Positions 22,461 to 32,255 are shown, counted from the stretch's first letter. The stretch is 64,000 nucleotides of DNA from Acetobacteraceae bacterium (GCA_039613835.1 CP154827.1:186001-250000), one strand, 5' to 3'. Translations and numbers: made by a program. The notes: a model not told the origin generated them from the sequence alone.

Positions 22461-24064
22461 CCTCCCTCATCCCTGCGCCCTTCTTTGTTCGAACATCCAC
22501 CGGCATGACTGCTCGGAACAGAATGCCGGAGACGTGGCCCTCCGCGAAAGTCATTTCGCTTTACTGAGGGGGCAGATTTCCCTTTCCCATCATGATCGCT
22601 TTTACGGGGTAAAGCTTGGCTTTTATCCTCGCCAGATTTTTTCAGTCCTGCCGGAGGAATGGGGTTCGAGAGGGGATAGGCGTCATCGGCCAATCCCGCC
22701 AAAGCCCGCGCGACACGCACGCCCTCCTGGAGCTGGAAATCGGTTGCCGGTTTCTCAAGCTTAAAAGCGGGCCAGTCTTTGGGCGGCTGGTCCGGGATGG
22801 ATTTCATTATGGCCGGGAGATCAGCGCGTTTGGAAACTTCCTTGCTGACGCCGCCGGAGTTGCTCAGAACGTGGTTCAGGTCAGCCTCATGATAACCATA
22901 GCCGTCATCATCCTCACTCTGCTTGACGCTGATATCCGGCAAAATACCTTTCGCCTGGATCGACCGCCCGGAGGGCGTGTAATAACGCGCCGTTGTCAGC
23001 CGCACAGCCCCGCCATCCGGCAGCGGAAAGAGTGATTGCACTGAGCCTTTACCGAAGGACTTCTGACCAACCAGCACGGCGCGACGATGATCCTGCAAGG
23101 CACCGGCGACGATTTCACTTGCGGAAGCAGAGCCCCCGTCAATCAGGACGACAATCGGCAATCCATGTGTCATGTCCTTTCCCGAAGCGTCCCAGCGATA
23201 ATTATCCGCCGGGTGACGGCCCCGTGTCGAGACAATCTCACCCGTATTGATAAAATCGCCACTGACCGCGACAGCCTGATCCAGCTTGCCGCCCGGGTTC
23301 AAGCGAAGGTCGATGATGACGGCTCTGATGTTCTTTTTATGCTGCTTTAAAATCGTGCTCCATGTCTTGCGCAGCTCAGCATCCGTATTATCGTCAAATT
23401 CAGAGATACGGAGATAGGCGACCGGCCCGTAAACCGCGGAACGCACGACCTGGATATGGATGATTTCACGCGTTAGGGTCAGTTTGATCGGTTTCGGTGC
23501 TTTCGGCCGGATGATTGTCAATGTCACTTTCGTGCCGGGATCACCGCGCATTTTCATGACGGCCTGGTCAAGTGATACCCCATTGAGGGATTTGCCATCG
23601 ACTTCCGTAATGTAATCGCCGGGCTTCATTCCGACGCGGAAAGCCGGTGTGCCCTCAATTGGCGAAACGACGCGGACATGTCCGTTCTCGTAAATGACTT
23701 TTGTCCCCAGCCCCCCGAACTTGCCGCTGATCTGGGTCATCATCTCCTTATATTGTTTTTCGGTCATGAAAGAGCTGTGCGGGTCGAGATTGCCGACCAG
23801 GCCATCAAGGGCGTTCTCAATCAGTTTCTTATCCGTGACCGGCTCAACATAATCATTTTTGACGAGGTCAAGGACAGAGCCGAAAAGATTCAGGAGTTTG
23901 AGTGTCTCTTCCGGAGAGTCGCTTTTCTGGGAGGCGTCACGCGCGAGCGCGCTTGCGCCGATCAAAGATTGATAACGGGAGGGGTCACTGAGGCCGATGA
24001 ATGACGCAACGCCCAAACCTGCTAAAAAGTTTGATCCTAATATCAGACCTGTGCGGAGCTTCAT
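22457..24064 (-). CDS. ctpA: C-terminal processing peptidase, S41 family
   Basis: Periplasmic serine protease that trims C-termini of envelope proteins. It has 535 residues. The ATG at 24064 gives an N-terminal hydrophobic signal or anchor (TGLILGSNFLAGLGVASF) and is preceded by AAGGA. A PDZ domain lies near residues 100-190 (GLGTKVIYENGHVRVVSPIE). The catalytic serine is in GGSASASEIVAGAL and the lysine in GQKSFGKGSVQS. The last 60 residues after LSNPIPPAG are basic and low in complexity (KKSGEDKSQALPRKSDHD), unlike the tight ending usual in the family. They may be read-on from a lost stop or a frameshift, which should not affect catalysis. Confidence 0.9.
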   Translation of the reverse strand: MKLRTGLILGSNFLAGLGVASFIGLSDPSRYQSLIGASALARDASQKSDSPEETLKLLNLFGSVLDLVKNDYVEPVTDKKLIENALDGLVGNLDPHSSFMTEKQYKEMMTQISGKFGGLGTKVIYENGHVRVVSPIEGTPAFRVGMKPGDYITEVDGKSLNGVSLDQAVMKMRGDPGTKVTLTIIRPKAPKPIKLTLTREIIHIQVVRSAVYGPVAYLRISEFDDNTDAELRKTWSTILKQHKKNIRAVIIDLRLNPGGKLDQAVAVSGDFINTGEIVSTRGRHPADNYRWDASGKDMTHGLPIVVLIDGGSASASEIVAGALQDHRRAVLVGQKSFGKGSVQSLFPLPDGGAVRLTTARYYTPSGRSIQAKGILPDISVKQSEDDDGYGYHEADLNHVLSNSGGVSKEVSKRADLPAIMKSIPDQPPKDWPAFKLEKPATDFQLQEGVRVARALAGLADDAYPLSNPIPPAGLKKSGEDKSQALPRKSDHDGKGKSAPSVKRNDFRGGPRLRHSVPSSHAGGCSNKEGRRDEGG

Positions 24065-24262
24065 CCCGAAATCCTTACAACAAATAACGTCTGTCCCGCC
24101 ACCGGGCGGTGAGGCCGCCATGATGGGACAGTTTCACCCAACGCCATGCGACGCGCTGACAGGTGATTTCGATTTAAAACATTCTGCGCCATGAGGGTCA
24201 AATCTCTTTTGGCCCAAGCGGCTTCACCCTGCCGGGCACCATAAGCGTCCCGGCTTTCAGGG

Positions 24263-25801
24263 TTACGGCGGCGCAATCAGCGACGTCCCCGTCATCACCA
24301 GAGGCTGCTTGAGTTTGAGGAGCGCAAGAAGCGTCGGGGCGACATCGGCCAACCGCCCATCGGTGATTTTCGTTACACCCGGGGCTTTGAGAATAACCGG
24401 AACATGGTTAAGCGTGTGCGACGTATGGGCCCCACCGGTTTCATCATTTTTCATGGTTTCACAATTGCCATGATCCGCTGTCACAAGCAGAGCGCCCCCG
24501 ACTTTCTCCAATGCCTGATCGATGCGGCCGAGATTTTCATCCACGGCCTCACAGGCTTTAATGGCGGCGGAAAGAATGCCGGAATGCCCCACCATATCCG
24601 GATTGGCGAAATTCAGCACGATCAGATCGAATTGCGCGCTTTCGATCGCCTCAACGGCGCGATTCGTCAATTCGACGGCGGACATTTCGGGCTGGAGGTC
24701 ATATGTCGCGACTCTCGGGGAGGGGATCAGAATGCGCGCCTCGCCCTCCAATTCGCCCTCCTTGCCGCCATTCAGAAAATAAGTGACGTGGGGATATTTC
24801 TCCGTTTCCGCCATGCGCAACTGTTTCAACCCGGCCGATGCAACGACTTCACCGAGAAGGTCTGAGAGATTTTCCTTCGGGAAAAGCGCTGTCATGAGAG
24901 GGGCAAGCTCATCCCCATAAGGTGTCATCCCGGCGGCCGCGACGAAGGTGATGCGCGGCCCGCGATCAAAACCATCAAAATGGGGCTGTAAAAATGCATT
25001 GAGGATCTGACGGATGCGATCGGCACGGAAATTCGCCGCGAGCAGCGCGTCGCCATCCTTCATGCCGTGATAGCCGCCAATCACATGGGGCAGCACGAAT
25101 TCATCATTCACGCCATTCTGATAGGATGAGGGCAACACGTCCTCCGCGCGCTCGGCCTTCGCGCCCTGACCAAAAGCCAAAGCATCATAGGCAAGCTTGA
25201 CGCGGTCCCATCTTTTATCGCGGTCCATGGCGTAATATCTGCCGCTGACCGTCGCAAGCCTTACCTCATCCGGCAGAAGATCAACCATCTCCGCCATGAA
25301 CCCCTCCCCGGAACGCGGGGGCGTGTCCCGACCATCGGTAAAGAGGTGCAGGGTCACATCAACCCCTTCCTCCGAGACGATGCGGGCGAGGGCGGCAATG
25401 TGATGGTGATGCCCATGCACGCCGCCGGGAGAGACGAGGCCCATGAAGTGACAGGTCCCACCGGACCTTCTGAGTTTTTTGATGAGGTCCTGAAGCGTCG
25501 CATTATCTTTCAGCGACCCGTCTTTGACCGCGCGCGAGATGCGCGGCAGGTCCTGCATGACGACGCGTCCGGCACCGATCGTCAGATGGCCGACTTCCGA
25601 ATTGCCCATCTGCCCCTCGGGGAGACCCACATCTTCACCGCTGGTGCGCAGGAAGGCGTGCGGGCTTTTCTGCATCAACGCATCAAAATGCGGCGTCCGC
25701 GCCTGGCGCACAGCGTTATTTTCATACGCCTCACTATAGCCGAACCCATCCAGGATAACGAGCATGACCGGGCGCGGTCGCGGGAAGACGTCAGCAACCA
25801 T
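24263..25801 (-). CDS. gpmI: 2,3-bisphosphoglycerate-independent phosphoglycerate mutase
   Basis: Interconverts 3- and 2-phosphoglycerate using two metal ions. It has 512 residues. The start at 25801 (MVADVFPRPRPVMLVILDGF) follows GGAGA; the upstream in-frame extension of 10 codons lacks support. Key residues are visible: the metal-binding Asp in ILDGFG, the phosphoserine nucleophile in GQMGNSEVGH, DGRDTPP, and the late metal ligands VLNFANPDMVGHSG and VTADHGNCE. It is divergent from msrB; the 166 bases between them hold both promoters. The gene is intact. Confidence 0.96.
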   Translation of the reverse strand: MVADVFPRPRPVMLVILDGFGYSEAYENNAVRQARTPHFDALMQKSPHAFLRTSGEDVGLPEGQMGNSEVGHLTIGAGRVVMQDLPRISRAVKDGSLKDNATLQDLIKKLRRSGGTCHFMGLVSPGGVHGHHHHIAALARIVSEEGVDVTLHLFTDGRDTPPRSGEGFMAEMVDLLPDEVRLATVSGRYYAMDRDKRWDRVKLAYDALAFGQGAKAERAEDVLPSSYQNGVNDEFVLPHVIGGYHGMKDGDALLAANFRADRIRQILNAFLQPHFDGFDRGPRITFVAAAGMTPYGDELAPLMTALFPKENLSDLLGEVVASAGLKQLRMAETEKYPHVTYFLNGGKEGELEGEARILIPSPRVATYDLQPEMSAVELTNRAVEAIESAQFDLIVLNFANPDMVGHSGILSAAIKACEAVDENLGRIDQALEKVGGALLVTADHGNCETMKNDETGGAHTSHTLNHVPVILKAPGVTKITDGRLADVAPTLLALLKLKQPLVMTGTSLIAPP

Positions 25802-25967
25802 TAAATATCTCCTGTTCTCCGTCAGCATCATGCCGCAATTTGACGTAAATGCGAAGTTTATGCGTTCTCAAAATTTATGTAAGCCCTTGAAGCGCCAGAA
25901 CAAGCGCCAAGATCTCTCTATATGCCGGTCAATTGGATACCGGCATTTTCAGTCGGGAGAAAGTCAC

Positions 25968-26357
25968 GTGAGCACGCATGACGGCCAACGCGATGAAAAG
26001 CCTCATTTAACGGCGGCACAGCGCCATGTCATCGAAAATCATGGCACGGAACCGCCAGGGTCCAGCTCGCTCCTTTATGAGAAGCGCCGGGGCGATTATC
26101 GGTGCGCTAAATGTGGAGCCTCACTCTTTTCCTCAGAGACGAAATATGAAAGCGGGTCCGGTTGGCCGTCATTCTGGGACACCAGGGAGGGCGCTGCCGG
26201 CACAACGGCGGATCACCGACACGCCATGGAGCGGACGGAAATCCATTGCGCCAAATGTCAGGGGCATTTGGGGCATGTCTTCCCGGATGGTCCGCAACCG
26301 ACCGGACTGCGCTACTGCGTCAATGGTGCGGCCCTTAATTTCGTTGAGAAACCTTAG
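25968..26357 (+). CDS. msrB: peptide-methionine (R)-S-oxide reductase
   Basis: Repairs R-methionine sulfoxide in oxidised proteins. It has 129 residues. The GTG start at 25968 is supported by GGGAGAAAG 6 bases upstream. Two zinc CxxC pairs (CAKCGASL, CAKCQGHLGH) and the core GSGWPSF and HVFPDGP are present. The catalytic cysteine is in RYCVNGAAL; most relatives have RYCxNSA, so a Ser to Gly change next to the active site is a small oddity. The 3' end overlaps the M16 protease gene tail to tail by 23 bases. Confidence 0.95.
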   Translation: MSTHDGQRDEKPHLTAAQRHVIENHGTEPPGSSSLLYEKRRGDYRCAKCGASLFSSETKYESGSGWPSFWDTREGAAGTTADHRHAMERTEIHCAKCQGHLGHVFPDGPQPTGLRYCVNGAALNFVEKP

Positions 26358-29109
26358 ATCCGCCTTTCACGTCGGGATGATGTTTCTTTGCTTCGGAGAC
26401 CGACGCGGCAACGGTTTTTTCCGGGCCGAGCACGGCGGTGACAAGCCGCGATGTTGATGTATGCGCGCAGAAAGCATTTTGGATATTTTGCGGCGTCATA
26501 TCGAAAATAGCCTGTGCCTCGCGATCCTGCTCGTTCAATGGCAACCCGATGATATGCAGGCTGAGATAAATGTTAACGAGGCTGCTGAAACTGGCGCGGC
26601 TCATCGGGATCGCGCGCAGCATGGAGGCTTTGACCGTCCGCAATGTATCTGCCGAAATGGGCGCTACGCAGAGTTGATTGAGCTCCTGCACGGCCAGTTC
26701 ACGCGCTTTGTCGGCTTTATCCGGGTCTGCACCATAGGAGATCGAAAATGCACCCCGATTCCGCGCCCAGGTGAAACTGCTTCCGACGGAATAAACGAGG
26801 CCGGTCTCCACGCGCAATTTCTGCAGGAGTCGCGCATTGAAGCCCCCACCTAGCACCTCATTCCCAAATTCAAGCGTATAACGATCTGGGTTGTGGATGC
26901 CCTGGTCGATCGTCTCGACCAGCGTCACGTCGCTTTGCGTTCTACCGGGGTCGGCGACGTAGATCTCGCTCGGCTTGTTTTCCGGTCGGGGTGGGTAATC
27001 TAGCGCCATTTGTGAATCCGGGTTCTTCCAGTTCCCGAAAGCTGATTTGACGAGATTGAGAGCGTGTTTCGAGGTGATGTTACCGATGACGATGATCGTG
27101 GTGCGGTCAGGGCGAAACACTTTACGATAGGTTTCGATCACATCCTCATGCGTGATTGCGCGTACGGAACTGGGTGTTGCTTCTCGCAGAGAGGGGTCGT
27201 TAGGTGGATCGAGTTTCTTCAAAATGTCACGGCCAAGGCGGTAATCCGGCGAATTGATCACGCCCGGAAGCGCCGCGATGGCTTGCTGCTTCACTGTTTG
27301 AAAGTGATGCATCGGAAAAGCGGGATGGCGCTCGACTTCAGCCATGAGGTGAAAGGCGGCATCGAATTTATCGGTCAGTGCCGTGACGGAAAATGCCAGC
27401 CCCGTATCCGCATCAGCGCCAAGATCATCAAGCGCTTCGGCAAATTTGACGCGATCATGCGCCGGACTGCCATAGAGGAAAAGCTGATCCGTTAAATTAA
27501 GCAGACCTTCCTTACCGGGAGGGTCCTGTATGAAGGGATTATTTTTCACCCCGCCAGCAAGCTGGATTGTCCTGCTTTCCGGCTCGGACTTGACCATCAG
27601 CGTCAAGCCATTATCCAGATGGAACACCTCCGGCTGAGGCAGCGGCTTGGGCAGCTTTAAGCGTGAAAGCGCGTCACTGGCCCAATTAGGCAGGGAGGTG
27701 CTTTTTTTGGGGGTGGGGAGAAACTGCTCCGACACTTTACCTGACGGTTCCGGCGCGTCACCATGTTGACTGGGCAGGATGATCCCCGTCAGGGCCCTTT
27801 CCGACTTCAGCACGTCTCGTGCAAGCGCATTGACGTCCGCATCCGTTACGCGTGCCACGGTGTCCGCCAAAATCTGGGGCGTGGCTTTCGGGTCAATGGC
27901 GAGGGCGTCCGCCCAGTTCGATGCCAGGCCGCCTATGCTGTTGGCGGAAGCGGCGGACTCCGTCAATGACTTGCGCTTCGCCGCGGCGACGAGGGAGGGG
28001 GCGACGCCGTGCAGGCGGACATCCTCAAGGATATGACGGACTTTTTTCAGGAGGGGTTGCGGGTCCCCACCTTGGGGAAACGCTACATAAACCGTCAGCA
28101 CGCCGCTCTTACGCCGTGGCGCGTATGAGGCCGCCGCGTAAAGCACCTCGCCCGATGCGCGCAGGGCAGCGAGATCACCCCTTTCACTGTTGAGCGTATC
28201 CTCCAGTACCCCCATCACAGGGTAGGCGGCATCTGCCGCGCCCGGCGCAGGGAAGGACATGACGAACATGCCTGAGGCGTAATCACTCTGCATCTGGATG
28301 GTCCGGGCCATTACATCATATTGCTGGAAGGATGGCCGCGCGGGAAGGGGATGCGACGGTATTTTGCCAAATTGCGCCGCGACCTGTCGGAAAGCCTTTT
28401 TCGGCTCAACATCCCCGACAATCAGGAGGATGGCGTTATTGGGCTGATACCATGTTTGGTAAAAATGACGCAGGCGCGCCGTGTCGGTTTTATCAAATGA
28501 GTCACGTGTGCCCAGCGCGTCATGCGCGTATGGCGTGCCCGCAAAGAGATAGGCGTTCTGCTGAATGAGATAGCGCGCGATAGGCTTGGAAAGATTGAGG
28601 GAGACTTCCTGCTCGATCGCGCCACGCTCACGCTGCCAGTCAGATTTCGTCAGAGAGAGGTGCTGCATACGATCAGCTTCGAGACGCAGCAGGAGGTTCA
28701 GATTTTCAGCCGGTGCCTCGAAATAATATTGGGTTACATCCTCCGTCGTGGAGGCGTTATTGACATTTCCCAGATGCGCGCTGATGGCGGAGAGTTGGCT
28801 GCGACTGACTTCAGATGTGCCGTTAAACATCATATGCTCAAGCGCATGGGCAGTGCCGGGGAAATCATCCGTCGTCATGGCCGACCCGACACGGTAGATC
28901 ATCTGCGTGCGGATGACAGGGGCAAAATGATTGGGCACGATGACGACCGTCAAACCGTTTGGTAAAGTGCGACGCAGCACATTATCCTGCGCACCTGCCT
29001 GCATACCCGGCACGAAACGTCCAACTGCCAGAGCCTGTGTGCTCCAGACCCCGTCAAGGGTAAATGCCGGCAGGAAAATGTGAGGGATCAGTCTGAAAAA
29101 ATTCATCAT
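26335..29109 (-). CDS. M16 zinc protease, two-domain (pitrilysin-like)
   Basis: A 924-residue periplasmic or secreted protease with an N-terminal hydrophobic signal (RLIPHIFLPAFTLDGVWST). The first M16 domain has the inverted zinc motif HxxEH in TAHALEHMMFNGT, with the downstream glutamate in ERGAIEQEVSLN. The second domain (from about residue 470, VFHLDNGLTLMVKSEPES) lacks HxxEH at the matching place (LTDQLFLYGSP) and is therefore a structural, inactive half. This active-plus-inactive fusion is common in alphaproteobacteria. Two ATGs in tandem (29109, 29106) are possible starts, neither with a clear ribosome site. At 2.8 kb without a lesion it is a good internal control against the broken genes. 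Confidence 0.9.
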   Translation of the reverse strand: MMNFFRLIPHIFLPAFTLDGVWSTQALAVGRFVPGMQAGAQDNVLRRTLPNGLTVVIVPNHFAPVIRTQMIYRVGSAMTTDDFPGTAHALEHMMFNGTSEVSRSQLSAISAHLGNVNNASTTEDVTQYYFEAPAENLNLLLRLEADRMQHLSLTKSDWQRERGAIEQEVSLNLSKPIARYLIQQNAYLFAGTPYAHDALGTRDSFDKTDTARLRHFYQTWYQPNNAILLIVGDVEPKKAFRQVAAQFGKIPSHPLPARPSFQQYDVMARTIQMQSDYASGMFVMSFPAPGAADAAYPVMGVLEDTLNSERGDLAALRASGEVLYAAASYAPRRKSGVLTVYVAFPQGGDPQPLLKKVRHILEDVRLHGVAPSLVAAAKRKSLTESAASANSIGGLASNWADALAIDPKATPQILADTVARVTDADVNALARDVLKSERALTGIILPSQHGDAPEPSGKVSEQFLPTPKKSTSLPNWASDALSRLKLPKPLPQPEVFHLDNGLTLMVKSEPESRTIQLAGGVKNNPFIQDPPGKEGLLNLTDQLFLYGSPAHDRVKFAEALDDLGADADTGLAFSVTALTDKFDAAFHLMAEVERHPAFPMHHFQTVKQQAIAALPGVINSPDYRLGRDILKKLDPPNDPSLREATPSSVRAITHEDVIETYRKVFRPDRTTIIVIGNITSKHALNLVKSAFGNWKNPDSQMALDYPPRPENKPSEIYVADPGRTQSDVTLVETIDQGIHNPDRYTLEFGNEVLGGGFNARLLQKLRVETGLVYSVGSSFTWARNRGAFSISYGADPDKADKARELAVQELNQLCVAPISADTLRTVKASMLRAIPMSRASFSSLVNIYLSLHIIGLPLNEQDREAQAIFDMTPQNIQNAFCAHTSTSRLVTAVLGPEKTVAASVSEAKKHHPDVKGGSKVSQRN

Positions 29110-29296
29110 GGGAGGTGCTGGCCCTTCAAGTATGACGCGACGTTATCACAGCGGCAGAAAATGTCTATTTGACGGTCACGCTATTTATGAATCTGAAAAA
29201 CGGAACTGTGCCAGGACGTTACATCAGGGTCGCTCGGTTTTGTTAATGTCGACAAGATGGTATGGTCAAAGCCTGTCGAGTCAGCAAGGTGCCTTT

Positions 29297-29806
29297 ATGT
29301 CGTTCGTCTCTCGGGTCAATCAGATGGATCTCTGGATTCTGGATCGTGTTTTCCAGCCGATCGCTGATCGCCTGCCGGAAAAATGGCCACCATTTGAAGT
29401 CGGGATGAGCTTTCAGCTCGGCGCGCTGCTTTTTTATGCAACGTCGGTCATTCTGATCATGGTGGTTAATGGGTTGGGATTGGCGTCCGCTTTTTTTGAC
29501 GTCCTTTCATGGGCGGTGGGGTTGGCGCTGTTTGTCGGGATCATGCGCATGCGCGTGCTCGTCCGTCCGGGACATGCCAACCCTTTGCGCATTATGTTAC
29601 AGGGGCTGCGGCCGCTCTCCATCGCATTTGCGCTTTTCTCGCTTTGGCGCGGTGCCGGGCCGGGTCAGATTTCTGACCTCGCATGGTGCTTCATAGTCCT
29701 GTCAGATGTCGCATTTTCCGTCGGGCTTTACTTCATCTCCTGCCTGCAAAACCCGCCCCAGGTCAAAATCAGCGAAAAAATCGTTCTGCTTCGTCCTACA
29801 CGTTGA
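29297..29806 (+). CDS. small inner-membrane protein, unknown function
   Basis: A 169-residue protein I do not recognise. The ATG at 29297 (MSFVSRVNQMDLWILDRVF) follows AAGG and is preferred over the longer open frame from 29108, which overlaps the divergent protease promoter. Four hydrophobic segments are visible: LGALLFYATSVILIMVV, VLSWAVGLALFVGIMRM, LSIAFALFSLW and FIVLSDVAFSVGLYFISCL. They are followed by a short polar tail ending VLLRPTR. It is convergent with the neighbour at 29818. Its topology suggests a polytopic membrane protein, and no catalytic motif is visible. Confidence 0.65.
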   Translation: MSFVSRVNQMDLWILDRVFQPIADRLPEKWPPFEVGMSFQLGALLFYATSVILIMVVNGLGLASAFFDVLSWAVGLALFVGIMRMRVLVRPGHANPLRIMLQGLRPLSIAFALFSLWRGAGPGQISDLAWCFIVLSDVAFSVGLYFISCLQNPPQVKISEKIVLLRPTR

Positions 29807-29817
29807 TAAGCGGCGCT

Positions 29818-30375
29818 TTATGACGGCCTTGCATTATTGAAGGGTTCGTTAAGGTAGGATGCACTGTCAATAACCGGCGCGAAGCTGAAAGCGTGGTAGA
29901 GTTGCGCCGCCGCGACGCCGAGCACAATGCCCGCGAAAAGAGCGATATAAACCATCATCATGGAGCGGGATCGCCCTTGAGTCTCGACTTCCAGAAGCGC
30001 GCCGACTTCAGCATGAGATTGCCGGACCTGAAACATCTCCCGCTGAGGGGCGAGGGATTGCGCCTCAGCGCTGCGCAGGTGCACACCCATCGTCTGTAGA
30101 TTGGAGGTCAGAACCTGCACATGTCGACGCAGATTGGCGTTTTCCTCACCAAGATCCGCTTTATTACCGGCAGTACTGCGGCGGCGGGTGGGTTTGGGTG
30201 GGTCAACAATGATCGTGGCGAAAAGATTTTTCAGGGCGCCCCCTGTCGTGCCATTTTTTCGGGCGCGTGCTTTCAGCGCGGAAAGAGCGGCATGGGATTG
30301 GCCCTCTTCTTCTTCCAACACCAAAGCGAGGATGTCGGAGAGGATTTTGATCTCCCGCGTGTCGATATTGCTCAT
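29818..30375 (-). CDS. coiled-coil protein with one membrane helix, unknown function
   Basis: A 185-residue protein I do not recognise. The N-terminal 40 residues are predicted helical (EIKILSDILALVLEEEEGQS). A basic linker (DPPKPTRRRSTAG) and a coiled-coil stretch near residues 75-130 (ENANLRRHVQVLTSNLQTMG) follow. One C-terminal membrane helix (MMMVYIALFAGIVLGVAAA) precedes a short periplasmic end. The ATG at 30375 lies 24 bases after tsaC, so it is the third gene of a cysQ-tsaC operon. Its function cannot be inferred. Confidence 0.62.
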   Translation of the reverse strand: MSNIDTREIKILSDILALVLEEEEGQSHAALSALKARARKNGTTGGALKNLFATIIVDPPKPTRRRSTAGNKADLGEENANLRRHVQVLTSNLQTMGVHLRSAEAQSLAPQREMFQVRQSHAEVGALLEVETQGRSRSMMMVYIALFAGIVLGVAAAQLYHAFSFAPVIDSASYLNEPFNNARPS

Positions 30376-30399
30376 CCCCCGCCCTCGAATGCCGTTTCG

Positions 30400-31392
30400 T
30401 CAGGGTGCGTCATCCGGGGGGGCGGCGGCGCGCTGCAGGCGGTCCGTGATGGCCTGCCCAAGCCCGTGATCCGGCATTCTTATGACCGCAATGCCCTCCA
30501 GGCCCTGCGCGCAGCCAGCTTTATCGAGAAAGTGTAGCCCGGCATAAAGGCGCGCGGCGGCTTCCACCATGTCGCTTGATGCGCTTAAATTCCAAATGAG
30601 AGGTGCATGAGGGAGGGGCGTGCCGAAAGCCAGAAGCGCCTCATTTTCGTGACAATTTTGGGCATTGAGTCTCAGGGGCAATGTAGGTGCGTAATGCGAC
30701 GTCATCATGCCCGGGCTGCGGAGAACCGCGTCATTTTTGCCGGGGGATGGCGCCGCTTCTCTTTGCACGAAGGGACCGATAACACGCGCAAGCGCCTCGA
30801 TCGTGATCGCGCCAGGGCGCAATATGACGGGGCGCGCGCCGGTCAGGTCCAGCACGGTGCTTTCAAGCCCGACGGGGCAGTCGCCCATATCGAGAACAGC
30901 GTCAATACGATCCTCCAACCCGGCGACGACATGCGCGGCATTTGTGGGGCTGATCCGGCCGGATGGGTTGGCGGATGGGGCGGCAACCGGCAGCCCGACC
31001 GCCCGCAAAAGCTCACGCGCGACGGGATGCGCCGGAACCCGGACCGCCACCGATGCGAGACCCGCGCAGGCCAGGCCGCAGATTTGGCTTTCCGAGTGGC
31101 GCGGGAGGATCAGCGTCAACGGTCCCGGCCAGAAAGCTTCAGCGAGGCGCTGTGAGATCGGCGTTGCAATGACTTCATGTAAGGCCGCTTCAATCGTGGG
31201 GAAGTGAGAAATCAACGGGTTGAAGACGGGCCGGTTCTTTGCCGCGAAAATTCGGGCGACTGTTTCGGCGGAAGTGGCAATGCCACCCAGCCCGTAAACC
31301 GTCTCCGTCCCGAATGCCACAAGGCGCCCGTCACGCAGCATTTGCGCGGCTTCGGAAATATCCGCCGTTTGCGCCTGCAATAGCCGCGTCAT
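30400..31392 (-). CDS. tsaC: threonylcarbamoyl-AMP synthase (Sua5/TsaC)
   Basis: Makes threonylcarbamoyl-AMP from threonine, bicarbonate and ATP, the first step of t6A modification at position 37 of ANN-reading tRNAs. It has 330 residues, the long Sua5 form: the YrdC domain (LVAFGTETVYGLGG, AAKNRPVFNPL, FWPGPLTLIL, APSANPSGRISPT, GLESTVLDLT, LRPGAI) is followed by a Sua5 C-terminal domain (SPGMMTSHYAPTLPL). The ATG at 31392 shares a base with the cysQ TGA (TGATG), showing tight coupling. A GTG one codon earlier is also open. The gene is intact. Confidence 0.93.
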   Translation of the reverse strand: MTRLLQAQTADISEAAQMLRDGRLVAFGTETVYGLGGIATSAETVARIFAAKNRPVFNPLISHFPTIEAALHEVIATPISQRLAEAFWPGPLTLILPRHSESQICGLACAGLASVAVRVPAHPVARELLRAVGLPVAAPSANPSGRISPTNAAHVVAGLEDRIDAVLDMGDCPVGLESTVLDLTGARPVILRPGAITIEALARVIGPFVQREAAPSPGKNDAVLRSPGMMTSHYAPTLPLRLNAQNCHENEALLAFGTPLPHAPLIWNLSASSDMVEAAARLYAGLHFLDKAGCAQGLEGIAVIRMPDHGLGQAITDRLQRAAAPPDDAP

Positions 31393-32255
31393 CACGCCCA
31401 GATGACCCGATCAAGCACATGATCACTACAGCAGATGAAACTCGAATTAAGCCACTCCGCCTTGCCATAACGCAATATGTCCCCAGATATATCGTGAATG
31501 GAGCCGCCCGCTTCTTCAATAATGGCCTGAGGGGCCGCGGTGTCCCATTCCATGGATGGGGTGAAGCGCGGGTAAATATCCGCTGTGCCTTCCGCAACCT
31601 GCATGAATTTGATGGATGACCCTGCCGGGACGGTGGAGTCGATCTCGTAATTTTTACGCCATGCGATGAAATGCGGGAGGTTCATGCAGCGCCGTGATGT
31701 CACGACGCGCAGGCGTTCCGGCGCGGGCGCGGCGCAGGTGATGCGTGTTTCACCGTCAGCATCTTTCCGCCAGGCGCCGTGTCCGCGCTCTGCGTAATAT
31801 TGGGTTTGATGCCCCGGCAAGGTGACCACCCCGATAACGGGCTGACCGAGATGCACCAGGCCGACATGGATCGCGAAATCATCGCCCCCGGCCGCGAATT
31901 CGTCCGTGCCGTCAATCGGGTCGACCAGCCAATAAGTATTATCATATAACGGTGCACGGCCCTCCGAAACGCTTTCCTCCGCAATAACGGGGATATCGGG
32001 CGTGATATGGCGCAGCTTTTCAATGATAAAATGCTCAATGCGGCGGTCAACAGTTGTGACGGTTGAACGATCCTGCTTTTTATGCACAGTAAAACCGTCC
32101 TGACGACATTGGATAATATCCAACGCCGCTTCAGCGGAAATCTCGATCACTGACTTGAGAATCGCGTTATTCTGGGGGCAGGGTGTCAGCACGTCATCAA
32201 CACTTTTTTGAGGAAAAAATAGTCTTTGGGACCATAAAGGCCACCAACTTAACAT
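31392..32255 (-). CDS. cysQ: 3'(2'),5'-bisphosphate nucleotidase, inositol monophosphatase fold
   Basis: Hydrolyses 3'-phosphoadenosine 5'-phosphate, a by-product of sulfate assimilation. It has 287 residues. The metal motifs of the inositol monophosphatase family are present: VIAEES, then WLVDPIDGTDEF, and the second motif EWDTAAPQAIIEEAGG. The following LRYGKAEWLNSSFICC is the CysQ signature rather than that of SuhB or histidinol phosphatase. The N-terminal 30 residues are atypical, and a start further downstream is possible. It is first in the cysQ-tsaC-29818 operon and divergent from the hydrogenase-like remnant. Confidence 0.88.
   Translation of the reverse strand: MLSWWPLWSQRLFFPQKSVDDVLTPCPQNNAILKSVIEISAEAALDIIQCRQDGFTVHKKQDRSTVTTVDRRIEHFIIEKLRHITPDIPVIAEESVSEGRAPLYDNTYWLVDPIDGTDEFAAGGDDFAIHVGLVHLGQPVIGVVTLPGHQTQYYAERGHGAWRKDADGETRITCAAPAPERLRVVTSRRCMNLPHFIAWRKNYEIDSTVPAGSSIKFMQVAEGTADIYPRFTPSMEWDTAAPQAIIEEAGGSIHDISGDILRYGKAEWLNSSFICCSDHVLDRVIWA

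Noticed and set aside
24066-24262. Possible EnvC/M23 peptidase remnant between gpmI and the S41 protease
   Set aside because: The 71-codon frame there shows no LytM motif; gene order in relatives suggested looking, but the sequence does not support it.
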